The notes beneath the pieces were generated by a model. That model was not told where the DNA came from and did no database searches. It saw only the letters and a list, made by a program, of their open reading frames with translations. A program made the position numbers and the translations under genes. DNA of 18,028 nt from Chloroflexia bacterium (GTDB lineage: Bacteria; Chloroflexota; Chloroflexia; QHBQ01; JADMIH01): NCBI GenBank assembly GCA_025927935.1, contig JAICKM010000042.1, positions 1 to 18,028 of the forward strand. Reading direction: 5' to 3'. Every line of letters starts with the position of its first letter. Position 1 is the first letter of the stretch. Shown here in pieces: positions 6,861-14,401 of this stretch.

Positions 6861-6968
6861 GGAGGCCGCCATGAATCCAACTCCATCGCCGGGCCAGGAG
6901 GCCGCCATGAATCCAACGCCATTGCCGGGCCCGGAGGCTGCCGTGAATCCAACGCCGGCACGGGGCAA
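6861..6968 (+). repeat. Three tandem 36-bp repeats, each with a ribosome binding site and start codon
   Basis: Three 36-bp units lie head to tail at 6861-6896, 6897-6932 and 6933-6968. Each starts GGAGGCnGCC then ATG or GTG and AATCCAAC. Units 1 and 2 differ at only a few positions and unit 3 has diverged more. As 36 is divisible by three, all three starts (6871, 6907, 6943) are in the ATPase frame. The unit encodes MNPTPxPGxEAA. Confidence 0.9.
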
Positions 6969-8454
6969 AGTTCTGCTGGAAATGAAGGGCATCGGCAAGA
7001 CCTTCCCCGGAGTTAAGGCGCTGGAAGGCGTCAGTCTTACCGTGCGGGAAGGCCAGGTCCATGCCCTGCTGGGCGAGAACGGGGCCGGCAAGTCGACGCT
7101 GATCAAGATCCTATCGGGCGCGTACAGCAAGGACGAAGGCCAGATTTTCTTCGACGGCAAGCCCGTCGACATCCGCCAGCCACAGGACGCCCAGGCGCTG
7201 GGCATCCAGACCATCTACCAGGAGTTCAATCTGGCCCGCGACCTGACCATCGGGGAGAATATCTACCTGGGGCACTTGCCGATGCGCGGCCTCTCAGTGG
7301 ACTGGGCGCAAGTCCGGGAAGGATCGCGGAAGATCCTGGACACCCTGGGCGTTTCGTTGTCCCCCGACACCCAGGTTTCGACTCTCTCCGTGGCAGAGCA
7401 GCAACTGGTGGAGATCGCCAAATCGCTGAATCGCAAAACGCGTATCCTGATCATGGACGAGCCCTCCGCCGTGCTGGGCGAAAAGGACCTGGAGAAGTTG
7501 TTCCAGGTGGTGCGTTCACTCCAGGCGCAGGGCATCGGCATCATTTACATTTCGCACCGGCTGCGGGAAATCTTTGAGCTGGCCGATGAGGTCACCGTGC
7601 TCAAAGACGGGCGCTACATCGGTACCCGGCAGGTAGCCGATGTGAGGATGGATGATCTGGTCAAGCTGATGATCGGGCGCGACCTGAAGGACGTTTATCC
7701 CAAGCGCACGCCCACGCCGGGCGAGACCTTGTTGGAAGTCAAGAACCTCTCCCGCACCAAACTCGTACACGATGTGTCCTTCGATCTCCATGCGGGGGAG
7801 ATCGTCGGTTTTGCCGGCATTACCGGGTCGGGGCGCACGGAGCTGGTCCGCGCCATCTTTGGAGCCGACCCGTGTACGGGGGAGATGCGCCTTCGCGGCA
7901 AGCCGTACAAGCCCAATTCCCCGGAGGCCGCCATCCGCCAGGGCGTGGCCCTGGTGACAGAGGATCGCAAGGCGCAGGGGCTGTTTCTCAAGCAGAACGT
8001 GACGGTCAATACTACGATCTCAGGTCTGAAGCTGCTCAGCCGCTTTGGCTTCATCCTCGAACTAGCCAAGGAGCTGTCCCTGGTCAAGCGGATGATCCAG
8101 AATCTGCGCATCAAGACACCCGGTCCCAACTTCATGGTCGTCAACATGAGCGGCGGCAACCAGCAGAAAGTCATCCTGGCCCGCTGGCTCAGCGTCGGTG
8201 TACGTATCTTCATCATGGACGAGCCGACCCGTGGCATCGACGTGGGCAGCAAGTCCGAGATTTACCAACTGATGGATGAACTGACCAGGCAAGGCGTCGG
8301 GGTCATCATGATTTCGTCCGAGCTGCCCGAGGTGCTGGGGATGAGCGATCGCATCATGGTCATGCGCCAGGGCACGATCGCCAAGGAGTTGCCGCGAGCC
8401 GAGGCCAGCGAAGAAGCGATCATGAAGTATGCGGTGGGGTCCGAAGCAGCCTGA
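6871..8454 (+). CDS. Sugar ABC transporter ATP-binding protein (RbsA-type, two NBDs)
   Basis: A 527-residue ATPase with two fused nucleotide-binding domains that powers sugar import. NBD1 starts near residue 35 and has Walker A GENGAGKST (68-76), signature LSVAEQQ (172-178), Walker B RILIMDEP (191-198) and H-loop SHR (228-230). NBD2 has the degenerate Walker A GITGSGRTE (316-324) usual in this family, signature MSGGNQQ (426-432) and Walker B IFIMDEPTRGID (446-457). NBD1 is thus the better-conserved site, as in RbsA. Residues 1-34 are a Pro-rich extension encoded by three tandem copies of the translation start, so initiation may also occur at 6907 (ATG) or 6943 (GTG), giving 515 or 503 residues. 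The first start has AAAGGAGG just upstream (6858-6864). FrcA of rhizobia is a single-domain protein, so the resemblance to that system is not complete. Confidence 0.95.
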   Translation: MNPTPSPGQEAAMNPTPLPGPEAAVNPTPARGKVLLEMKGIGKTFPGVKALEGVSLTVREGQVHALLGENGAGKSTLIKILSGAYSKDEGQIFFDGKPVDIRQPQDAQALGIQTIYQEFNLARDLTIGENIYLGHLPMRGLSVDWAQVREGSRKILDTLGVSLSPDTQVSTLSVAEQQLVEIAKSLNRKTRILIMDEPSAVLGEKDLEKLFQVVRSLQAQGIGIIYISHRLREIFELADEVTVLKDGRYIGTRQVADVRMDDLVKLMIGRDLKDVYPKRTPTPGETLLEVKNLSRTKLVHDVSFDLHAGEIVGFAGITGSGRTELVRAIFGADPCTGEMRLRGKPYKPNSPEAAIRQGVALVTEDRKAQGLFLKQNVTVNTTISGLKLLSRFGFILELAKELSLVKRMIQNLRIKTPGPNFMVVNMSGGNQQKVILARWLSVGVRIFIMDEPTRGIDVGSKSEIYQLMDELTRQGVGVIMISSELPEVLGMSDRIMVMRQGTIAKELPRAEASEEAIMKYAVGSEAA

Positions 8455-8476
8455 TCTCGGCGAGGAGGCGCTAACC

Positions 8477-9145
8477 ATGCCGGTGATTACGATATCTAGA
8501 CAGCTTGGCAGCGAGGGCGCGGAAATTGCCCGGCAAGTGGCGGCGAGTCTGAATTACGAATTCGTGGACAAGCAGACGACCGACGCCATCTTCCGGCAAT
8601 ACGGCCTGACCCGGTTTGACGAACTATACAACGCGGTACCGAGCTTGCTCGATGTGCTCAACGCAAACAACCTGCTGCTCGTCGCAATGGCGAACGAGAT
8701 CATCCAGGCGGTGGCGCACCGCGGCAATGTAGTGATCCTGGGCCGCGCCGGCTTCGCGGTCCTGGCCGGCTTAACCGATGTGCTAAATGTGCGCATTGAG
8801 GCGCCCGTTGCCGACCGGGTGCAGCGCGTGATGGAACGCGAGGGACTGGCCGATCCCGATGCAGCCGGCGAACAAGTCACGCAGGACGACGAGGTGCACG
8901 GCAAGTATATCCACCGGTTCTACAACAAGCAGTGGGATGACCCCGCGAACTTCGATCTCGTCCTCGACACGGGCGCGCTGTCCATGGACGAGGCGGTGCA
9001 ACAGATCGTCGCCGCGGCCCGCAACCTTGATCAAAAAGTGCAGCCGGCGGACGCGCCCAGCACCCGATCACTGCAAATAGATCCGGTGCTGGCGGATGCG
9101 GTCGCCAAAGCCATAGCCAACCCTCTCCCCGAGGTGCCTACGTAG
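8477..9145 (+). CDS. Cytidylate-kinase-like P-loop protein (Cytidylate_kin_2 type)
   Basis: A 222-residue P-loop kinase-like protein. MPVITISRQLGSEGAEIARQVAASL (1-25) is the modified P-loop (GSxGxxIA) of the cytidylate-kinase-like family. VILGRAGFAVL and the VRIEAPVADRVQRVMEREGL segment correspond to the nucleoside-monophosphate-kinase core and lid. Length fits the family; the last 30 or so residues are a less conserved tail. The ATG at 8477 has GAGGAGG (8462-8468) 8 nt upstream, and the gene starts 22 nt after the ATPase, so it closes the sugar operon. The true substrate of this family is not settled. The location hints at a role linked to the imported sugar, for example as a kinase or regulator, but this is inference. 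Confidence 0.8.
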   Translation: MPVITISRQLGSEGAEIARQVAASLNYEFVDKQTTDAIFRQYGLTRFDELYNAVPSLLDVLNANNLLLVAMANEIIQAVAHRGNVVILGRAGFAVLAGLTDVLNVRIEAPVADRVQRVMEREGLADPDAAGEQVTQDDEVHGKYIHRFYNKQWDDPANFDLVLDTGALSMDEAVQQIVAAARNLDQKVQPADAPSTRSLQIDPVLADAVAKAIANPLPEVPT

Positions 9146-9175
9146 GCATCCGTACAGATCTTTCTGCTCAGCAGT

Positions 9176-9219
9176 AACAGGGGGTAGGCCAGAGCGAGGC
9201 CTCCGGCCTACCCCCTGTT
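9176..9219 (+). terminator. Strong hairpin ending the sugar operon
   Basis: AACAGGGGGTAGGCC (9176-9190) pairs perfectly over 15 bp with 9205-9219. The 14-nt loop itself contains GAGGCCTC. It starts 30 nt after the stop codon of the last operon gene. The 3' side continues TGTTGTAT, not a clean T-run, so termination may be partial. Confidence 0.65.
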
Positions 9220-9284
9220 GTATCCGGTCTCTGCAGGACGTGGCCGGTCCTGCGGTGCAAGGGCCGGTTGCGCTGCGGTGCTTT

Positions 9285-9306
9285 CGGCCCCCGGCATCGG
9301 GGGCCG
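9285..9306 (+). other. GC-rich hairpin upstream of mgsA
   Basis: CGGCCCCCG (9285-9293), loop GCAT, CGGGGGCCG (9298-9306): a perfect 9-bp stem ending 47 nt before the mgsA start. With the hairpin at 9176-9219 it makes transcription from the sugar operon into mgsA uncertain. It could be a second terminator or part of the mgsA leader. Confidence 0.5.
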
Positions 9307-9353
9307 GTAGCCGCCCAGCGCGGGCGCGCTCCGGCGATCAGTAGAGGTGAACC

Positions 9354-9833
9354 ATGGACACGAAACGAACGATTGCGCTTGTCGCGCACGACGATAAGAA
9401 GCAGGATCTGCTGGAATGGGCGGAGTATAATAAGGCGCTGCTGGTTCAGCACGATCTTTATGCCACCGGCACGACGGGCAAGTTGCTGGAAGAGCAACTC
9501 GGCGTCCCCGTCAACAAACTCCAGAGCGGGCCGCTGGGCGGGGATCAGCAAATCGGGGCCAAAATCGCAGGACGCGAGATCGACTTGCTGGTGTTCTTCT
9601 GGGATCCGCTGACCGCGCAACCCCATGACTCCGACGTGCGCGCGCTCCTGCGGATTGCGGTGGTCTGGAACGTGCCCATCGCCTGCAACCGGGCGTCCGC
9701 CGATTTCATGATCACGTCGCCGCTCCTGACGAGTCCTTACAAGGGCGCCGCTCCCGACTATGAGGGCTATCGCACCCGCCTGAACGCCACGCCGCCGGAA
9801 CCGCCTCCGGCCATACCCCGACCTGAAGCGTAA
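9354..9833 (+). CDS. mgsA: Methylglyoxal synthase
   Basis: A 159-residue cytoplasmic lyase that converts dihydroxyacetone phosphate to methylglyoxal and phosphate, a bypass used when sugar phosphates accumulate. The catalytic residues align with E. coli MgsA at a constant offset of 7: His12 (19), Asp64 (71, the general base), Asp84 (91), His91 (98) and Asp94 (101). GTTG (39-42) and [12 protein letters not shown] (58-69) form the phosphate-binding and active-site loops. The core ends near residue 135 and is followed by a Pro-rich tail (about 140-159), which is extra. The start has AGAGGTG about 6 nt upstream. It follows the sugar-import operon in the same direction but beyond strong hairpins, so it is probably functionally related yet separately transcribed. 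Confidence 0.95.
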   Translation: MDTKRTIALVAHDDKKQDLLEWAEYNKALLVQHDLYATGTTGKLLEEQLGVPVNKLQSGPLGGDQQIGAKIAGREIDLLVFFWDPLTAQPHDSDVRALLRIAVVWNVPIACNRASADFMITSPLLTSPYKGAAPDYEGYRTRLNATPPEPPPAIPRPEA

Positions 9834-10229
9834 CCGATTCGCCCAATTTGGGCTGTTAAACGGCGGTCCGCGCCCCTGCTTTCTATCCCCAGCTTGATCG
9901 GGTAGGCTCGCGCACCGCGAATCGGGGCGCCGGCCGGCAACAAAATAGGCGGCCCGCATGTATATCTTTACGTGCGCCCGTATGCATTTGTCCCATCCCT
10001 CAAAACGGGCCGCGATTAGGCTTTGGAAGGCCCGCCCGGCGCGGCACGCAGCGTTTTGATGCCGTCAGCGCGACCCAGGTCCGCCGGAGGTGAACCGGCA
10101 AGCGGCGCGCTGCCCTGCGGATAGACCGCGGTGCGGGCAGGATCACCGTGCGCCCCAGGCGGCGCACGCGGTGCGCGCTGCCCTGGCGGTCGGGACGCCC
10201 CCCGGTCCCGCGCACGACGAGGCGTATTC
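9834..10229. other. Gene-free stretch before the PQQ-repeat lipoprotein
   Basis: About 400 nt in which I see no convincing gene. GCCCA-ATT-TGGGC at 9841-9853 is a small hairpin just after mgsA. GCGGCCCG (9949-9956) and CGGGCCGC (10006-10013) are 8-bp inverted repeats enclosing an AT-richer pocket (9957-10005), which is the likeliest promoter area, although no clear boxes are seen. An imperfect GC-rich hairpin lies at 10151-10188, and CGGGAC/GTCCCG (10191-10196 and 10205-10210) forms another 20 nt before the next start. Confidence 0.5.
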
Positions 10230-11747
10230 ATGAACGGAAGGATATCTTCGACCCTGGCACGCCCACGGCCGGTATTTCGGGCGCGGCAGGGACGCGGCGC
10301 GCTGATCGGCCTGCTGGCGCTCGGCCTCGCCGCCTGCGACGGCGGCGCAAGTCTATCAGAGGCGGGCGCGGCCACCCCTATCAGCGCGGCTACCGTCACC
10401 GTCACCGTCCCAGCCACCCCCATCATCACGGGGGGCGCGGCGGCAGCCCAGCCCGTCATCGCCGCGGGGGCCGCGGGGACCGGCGGGGACTGGCCGATGT
10501 ACGGTTATGACGGCGCGCGGACCAACTATAACCCCGCCGAAACCACCATTAGCGCCACCAATGCCGCCCAACTGGCCCCCCGCTGGCAAGCCGATATTGG
10601 CGCCGGGGCCGGGCCGCCGTCCGGGGCGCCGAGCGTGGCTGCCGGGCGCGTCTATGTCGCCAGCAGCGCCACATCCGGCCCGAACTTTTTTGCCTTCGAC
10701 GCGGCGACCGGGATCGTCAACTGGAGCGCCGACCTGGGCCACGGCGCGGGCTGCTTTAATGTGGGCATCGGCGCCACCCCGGCCATTTCGGGGAGCGTCG
10801 TGGTCGCAGGCGGCGGCGACAGCGCCTACTACGGCCTGGACGCCGCGACCGGCGCGCAACTCTGGCGCGATCCGCTGAACGCCGGCCCCAGCGCCTTCCC
10901 CTGGTCCTCGCCGCTGATCGTCGACGGTCGCGCCTATCTCGGCGTCGCCTCCGGGTGCGATAACCCGTCGGTGCGTGGCGAACTGCGCGCCGTCAACGCG
11001 CAGGACGGCAGCTTCATCGCCACCCAGTACTTTGTGCCCGCGGGCCAGGCCGGCGCCGGGATCTGGAACTCGCCCGCGCTCAGCCCCGACGGCAGCGCGC
11101 TCGTCGTCGCCACCGGCGAGGACTTCGGCGGCTACAACGGCCCCTATAACCGGGCCATGGTCGCCCTCGATCCGCTCACCCTCGCCGTGCAGGGCGCCAA
11201 CCAGCAAGGCCAGCTTGACCAGGACAAGGATTATGCCACCACGCCGATCATCTTCCACGACAGCCGCAACCGCACCCTGGTCGCGGCGCATCACAAGGAC
11301 GAGAGCTTCTATGTGTATGATTTGAACAACCTGGCCGCCGGCCCCATCTGGCAGCGCCAGACCGGGACCATCATCGGCATGATGCCCGCCTACGACCCGA
11401 CAAACGGGCCGGGCGGCACGCTCTTGTTCATCGACGGGAAGGGACAACTGAACGCCGTGGACCCGGCCACCGGGGCCGACCGCTGGCCGGCGGTCATGGT
11501 CGGGTCGGCGCGCGGCAACATGGCCGTCGCCAACGGCCTGGTCTTCTTAAACATCGGTCCCGGCGGCGTGGGCGTGGTGGACGAGACCACCGGCCACCCG
11601 GTCACAACGTTGCAGCCGGGCAACGCCGGCAAAGCCTATTCCGGCGTCGTGGTGAGCGGCGGGTTCGTGTACTGGCTATCGGGCGAATATCTCAACGCCT
11701 GGAGCATACCCAGCCTCGTGACCCCCACCGCCGGCGCGCACAATTAG
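10230..11747 (+). CDS. Secreted lipoprotein with PQQ-like beta-propeller repeats
   Basis: A 505-residue exported protein. The N-terminus has basic residues and then GALIGLLALGLAAC, a lipobox with Cys36, followed by a Thr/Ala/Pro-rich linker to about residue 85. The rest is a beta-propeller of PQQ-like repeats, opening DWPMYGYDGARTNYNP. Recurrent blade signatures include RVYVASSATSGPNFFAFDAATGIVNWSADL, YYGLDAATGAQLWRDPL, LNAVDPATGADRWPAV and VGVVDETTGHPVTTLQPG. This resembles BamB-type scaffolds and quinoprotein dehydrogenases, but I see no catalytic residues I can assign, so a scaffold or binding role outside the membrane is more likely. The start at 10230 puts the signal peptide at the N-terminus and has a weak GAGG upstream; the frame stays open further upstream with no sensible peptide. 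It converges on the gene at 11865. Confidence 0.85.
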   Translation: MNGRISSTLARPRPVFRARQGRGALIGLLALGLAACDGGASLSEAGAATPISAATVTVTVPATPIITGGAAAAQPVIAAGAAGTGGDWPMYGYDGARTNYNPAETTISATNAAQLAPRWQADIGAGAGPPSGAPSVAAGRVYVASSATSGPNFFAFDAATGIVNWSADLGHGAGCFNVGIGATPAISGSVVVAGGGDSAYYGLDAATGAQLWRDPLNAGPSAFPWSSPLIVDGRAYLGVASGCDNPSVRGELRAVNAQDGSFIATQYFVPAGQAGAGIWNSPALSPDGSALVVATGEDFGGYNGPYNRAMVALDPLTLAVQGANQQGQLDQDKDYATTPIIFHDSRNRTLVAAHHKDESFYVYDLNNLAAGPIWQRQTGTIIGMMPAYDPTNGPGGTLLFIDGKGQLNAVDPATGADRWPAVMVGSARGNMAVANGLVFLNIGPGGVGVVDETTGHPVTTLQPGNAGKAYSGVVVSGGFVYWLSGEYLNAWSIPSLVTPTAGAHN

Positions 11748-11770
11748 TAGCCGGCCCCGGTGACATGGCG

Positions 11771-11842
11771 TTGTAGGGGCCGGTTTCAGATCGCCGGCCT
11801 CTACCTCCAGGCAGCAGGCCGGTTTGAAACCGGCCCCTACAA
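11771..11842. terminator. Inverted pair of dispersed repeats between convergent genes
   Basis: A forward copy (11771-11799) faces a reverse copy (about 11808-11842). TTGTAGGGGCCGG (11771-11783) and CCGGCCCCTACAA (11830-11842) pair perfectly over 13 bp, and each copy also has its own internal hairpin. The array fills the gap between two convergent genes and could act as a terminator in both directions, although no T-run follows. That role is inferred from position. Confidence 0.55.
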
Positions 11843-11864
11843 CCGGCCCCGGCGCCGGTCTCCC

Positions 11865-12548
11865 CTACTCGTCCAACCACGGGAAGCCGTCCGGGTTCCG
11901 CGCCGCGCGTTCGCGGAGCAGGGCCGGATCGTGGGGATAGATCCGCGACAGGAACGGGAAATCTTCCGGAGCGACGGCCAGCCGCGCCAGGGGGCGGACC
12001 GGCACCAGGCTGGCCCATTGTGCCACTTCAAACTGCTCCCCGTCCTTCTCCAGCAGCGCCTGCTGCTCAAACGTGACGCGCGGCAGCAGGTAGATCGTGC
12101 CCTGCCGCCACGGCTGGTGGGGCAGGGCATCGCCGTTGATGGAGAAGAAGTAGTACGGCTCGCTGCGGGCGCCGTCCGCGCCCACCACCCGAAAGCAGGC
12201 GTTGCTGAGCGAGCGTACATAACGGTCGCGGTCCATGACGGCGAAGTAGATCGGCCAGATGCCGTCCGAGGCCGCGTACACCGCTTGCCGGTTGCCGAAC
12301 TCGAGGATGTCGTTCGATTGGCGCGGTTCAAACTCCTCGATGCCGGCATCGCCCGATCCGTGCAGCACGATCTCCTGCGTCTCGCACAGCCAGCACAAGA
12401 ACTGCCATTTGGGCACGGCCAGGGTGTAGTCGATGGCCTGCCCGGTGCCCGGCGCCACCGCTTCGCGGTACAGCCGCGCGAAGGCGGCCAGCGTCTGCGG
12501 ACTCGTATCCAGCGGCGGGCGCGGGGAGAAATAGGGGGATAATTGCAT
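11865..12548 (-). CDS. Conserved protein of unknown function with ADP-ribosyltransferase-like motifs
   Basis: A 227-residue soluble protein that I cannot assign to a named family. The N-terminal 50 residues are helical. IVLHGSGDAGIEEFEPRQSND (about 60-80) is followed by FGNRQAVYAASDGIWPIYFAVMDR (about 84-107). The pairing of an LHGS strand with a VYAASD strand recalls the His and Tyr motifs of ADP-ribosyltransferase-fold enzymes, but the third catalytic Glu is not obvious, so this is only a hint. The C-terminus is rich in aromatic residues and ends FPWLDE. No signal peptide or membrane segment is visible. The ATG at 12548 has GGAAGG about 11 nt upstream. It stands alone, convergent with the beta-propeller gene and divergent from the lipoprotein at 12826. 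Confidence 0.75.
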   Translation of the reverse strand: MQLSPYFSPRPPLDTSPQTLAAFARLYREAVAPGTGQAIDYTLAVPKWQFLCWLCETQEIVLHGSGDAGIEEFEPRQSNDILEFGNRQAVYAASDGIWPIYFAVMDRDRYVRSLSNACFRVVGADGARSEPYYFFSINGDALPHQPWRQGTIYLLPRVTFEQQALLEKDGEQFEVAQWASLVPVRPLARLAVAPEDFPFLSRIYPHDPALLRERAARNPDGFPWLDE

Positions 12549-12825
12549 GGTGGTTCATTCCTTCCAGTGATGGCGTAAGCGGGCACCCCTGCACCTGCGC
12601 GACCGGGATGCGCGCTCCGAGATGTAGTACGAGTGCCGGCGCTGCGAGGTCGCACCGCGCCGGCGCGGCCACGGCTTGTCGGCTTTTTGTCGGCTTTTTG
12701 TTGGGATCAACTGGGCAGATCTTGTGGTCTAATACACTCAGGGTCCGGCACGCCGTACCGCTTGCGCGCCTTGCGCCGCCGCGGCATCCACCCGGCTGTT
12801 CATCATCGACCACAGGAGCCTACCC

Positions 12826-13821
12826 ATGGATATACACCCATCTCGTGTCTCCGGCCATCTGGCGGCCACCCTGCTGCTGCTCTGCTGCCTGATCATCCTG
12901 GCGGGCTGCGGCGCTCCGGCGGATGCGTCCGGGGGCACCTTGGCCCCCACGCCGGTCCCGTCGCCGCCCACCCCTGCCCCGCCCACCGCGCCGCCTGCCT
13001 CTAAAGAGGCGCCGCAGGACGACCTCGCCCCGCTCAGCGACGAGTTCGACAACGCGCAAACCTTGTCCAACTGGCGCAATCTGGCGACGGTGGACGGCTA
13101 CCCCAACCAGATCGAGACGGTCGACGTGAACACGACCAGTCCGGGGCAGTTGTTCGTGGTGCCCTACACGAGCACATGGTTTGAAGATTATCGCGGCGTG
13201 TACCTGTACAAGGAAGTGACCGGCGATTTCGACGTGACGACCCGCATCCAGGCCACCGGCAAGCACGGCCCCATCCCCGATCGCACCTTTTCGCTGGCCG
13301 GGCTGATGGCCCGCGCCCCGCGCGACATCACCATGGACACCTGGGTGCCGGGCCACGAGAACTGGGTCTTTATCACCACCGGCTACGGCGATAACGAACC
13401 GCGCCGGGCGGGCAAGCAGCAGATCGAGACCAAGACGACAGTTAATAGCCACTCGGTCCTCGAGTTGGTCCCCGTCACGACCGGCTGGGTGGACTTGCGC
13501 GTCGTACGCATCGGCCCCACCTTCCTGATGCTCTACCGCCCGGACGGCGGCGCCTGGATCCTCAGCAAGCGGTACACCCGCACCGATCTGCCGCCGACCC
13601 TGGAGGTGGGCCTCAACGCCTACACCAACTGGGAGGCTATCGACGGCGACGCGGCGACCTTCAACCGCACTCTGGTGACCAAGCCGCGCTTTACCGCCGA
13701 TCTGCAGGTTCACAGCGACTACATCCGCTTCCGTCGCCCCCAGGTGGCCGATAGCGTGCGGGCCAGGATCGCCGGCGAGGGCCTCAACAACGCCGAGTGG
13801 CTCCAGGCCATCGGGCCGTAG
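12826..13821 (+). CDS. Lipoprotein with concanavalin-A-like (DUF1349-type) domain
   Basis: A 331-residue exported protein. The signal peptide has HLAATLLLLCCLIILAGC with lipobox LAGC and lipidated Cys28. A long Pro/Thr/Ala linker runs to about residue 62. The domain opens LSDEFDNAQTLSNWRNL and contains GVYLYKEVTGDFDVTTRIQATG, LAGLMAR, WVDLRVVRIGPTFLMLYRPDGG and LEVGLNAYTNWEAI. This layout matches the jelly-roll DUF1349/laminin-G-like proteins that bind carbohydrate on the cell surface. I see no catalytic pair that would prove a glycosidase. The start has AGGAG at 12814-12818. Upstream, TGTCGGCTTTT is tandemly duplicated around 12678-12700, and TCTAATAC at 12728-12735 may be a weak -10 box. 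A hairpin at 13871-13896 follows the gene. Confidence 0.8.
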   Translation: MDIHPSRVSGHLAATLLLLCCLIILAGCGAPADASGGTLAPTPVPSPPTPAPPTAPPASKEAPQDDLAPLSDEFDNAQTLSNWRNLATVDGYPNQIETVDVNTTSPGQLFVVPYTSTWFEDYRGVYLYKEVTGDFDVTTRIQATGKHGPIPDRTFSLAGLMARAPRDITMDTWVPGHENWVFITTGYGDNEPRRAGKQQIETKTTVNSHSVLELVPVTTGWVDLRVVRIGPTFLMLYRPDGGAWILSKRYTRTDLPPTLEVGLNAYTNWEAIDGDAATFNRTLVTKPRFTADLQVHSDYIRFRRPQVADSVRARIAGEGLNNAEWLQAIGP

Positions 13822-13870
13822 GCGGGGCGATAGCGGACGGCGCGAAACACAGTATGCCAAACATCGCTCA

Positions 13871-13896
13871 GCGGGCGGGGTGACTACCTCGCCCGC
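13871..13896 (+). terminator. Hairpin after the DUF1349-type lipoprotein gene
   Basis: GCGGGCGGGGT (13871-13881) pairs with ACCTCGCCCGC (13886-13896) over 11 bp, with one G-U pair and the tetraloop GACT. It begins 50 nt after the stop codon. The following CGCTTGTTAG is only weakly T-rich. Confidence 0.55.
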
Positions 13897-13929
13897 CGCT
13901 TGTTAGCGCAGTCTCGCGGGTCTGGTCCG

Positions 13930-13938
13930 TGCTATAAT
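13930..13938 (+). promoter_or_regulatory. Extended -10 promoter for the small conserved gene
   Basis: TGCTATAAT is a perfect extended -10 element, with no clear -35 box at normal spacing. Transcription would begin near 13945. This argues against the ATG at 13949 as the start and for the ATG at 13985. Confidence 0.6.
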
Positions 13939-13984
13939 AAAGGCAGGTATGACCGATCTATCTGCCGTCAGTAAAGGTGGGCGC

Positions 13985-14242
13985 ATGAAGACCCAATCGC
14001 CAGACACACACCCGGACGCCGAGCGCGTGCAGATCGAATTGCTGCGCCGGGCCACGATAGCCCAACGCTTCCATCTGGTCCGGTCGCTCACGGCCACCAC
14101 GCGCCGGCTCGCCTGGCAGGCCATCCGCGAAGCGAATCCCGGCGCCTCCGACCAGGAAGTCGATCTGCTGTTCGTCCGCGTGCACTACGGGCTAGACTTA
14201 GCGGACCGGCTGCGTGCGTTTCTCGCCCAGCGCGAGGCATGA
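13985..14242 (+). CDS. Small conserved hypothetical protein
   Basis: An 85-residue, charged, probably helical soluble protein. SPDTHPDAERVQIELLRRA at the start and the ANPGASDQEVDLLFVRVHYGLDLADRLRAFLA block near the C-terminus recur, in my recollection, in small Chloroflexota and cyanobacterial proteins of unknown function, often next to a nucleotidyltransferase-like toxin-antitoxin-type gene. No such partner follows here. The start at 13985 has AGGTGG (13975-13980) 4 nt upstream; an in-frame ATG at 13949 would lie almost at the transcription start and adds 12 unconserved-looking residues. No function is assigned. Confidence 0.75.
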   Translation: MKTQSPDTHPDAERVQIELLRRATIAQRFHLVRSLTATTRRLAWQAIREANPGASDQEVDLLFVRVHYGLDLADRLRAFLAQREA

Positions 14243-14313
14243 TCACCAGCGATCTTTAGACCGCCACTAAAGCTAAATCGGCTAGGCTAGTAGTCTACCA
14301 CACAGATTATGAT

Positions 14314-14401
14314 GGCGGCAGGCCGGTTTGCAACCGGCCCCTACAGCGCTTCCCCACGGTGATTCTGCTGGGCGGCAGGCCGGTTTGCAACCGGCCCCTA
14401 C
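14314..14401 (-). repeat. Two direct copies of the dispersed repeat, reverse orientation
   Basis: Copies at 14314-14344 and 14371-14401 each read GGCGGCAGGCCGGTTT and end GGCCCCTAC. Both have TTTGCAA at the centre, where other copies have TTTGAAA; both forms keep self-complementarity. The second copy overlaps the 3' end of the methyltransferase gene. Confidence 0.85.

Noticed and set aside
10000..10215. Small minus-strand gene before the PQQ-repeat lipoprotein
   Set aside because: It is Arg/Pro-rich with no recognisable motif or ribosome binding site; it looks like chance openness in GC-rich DNA.
10356..11447. 363-codon minus-strand frame opposite the PQQ-repeat gene
   Set aside because: The plus strand has a signal peptide and repeated propeller motifs; the minus frame is a low-complexity mirror.
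12820..13860. 346-codon minus-strand frame opposite the DUF1349-type lipoprotein
   Set aside because: The plus strand has a lipobox, ribosome binding site and domain motifs; the opposite frame is an antisense shadow.
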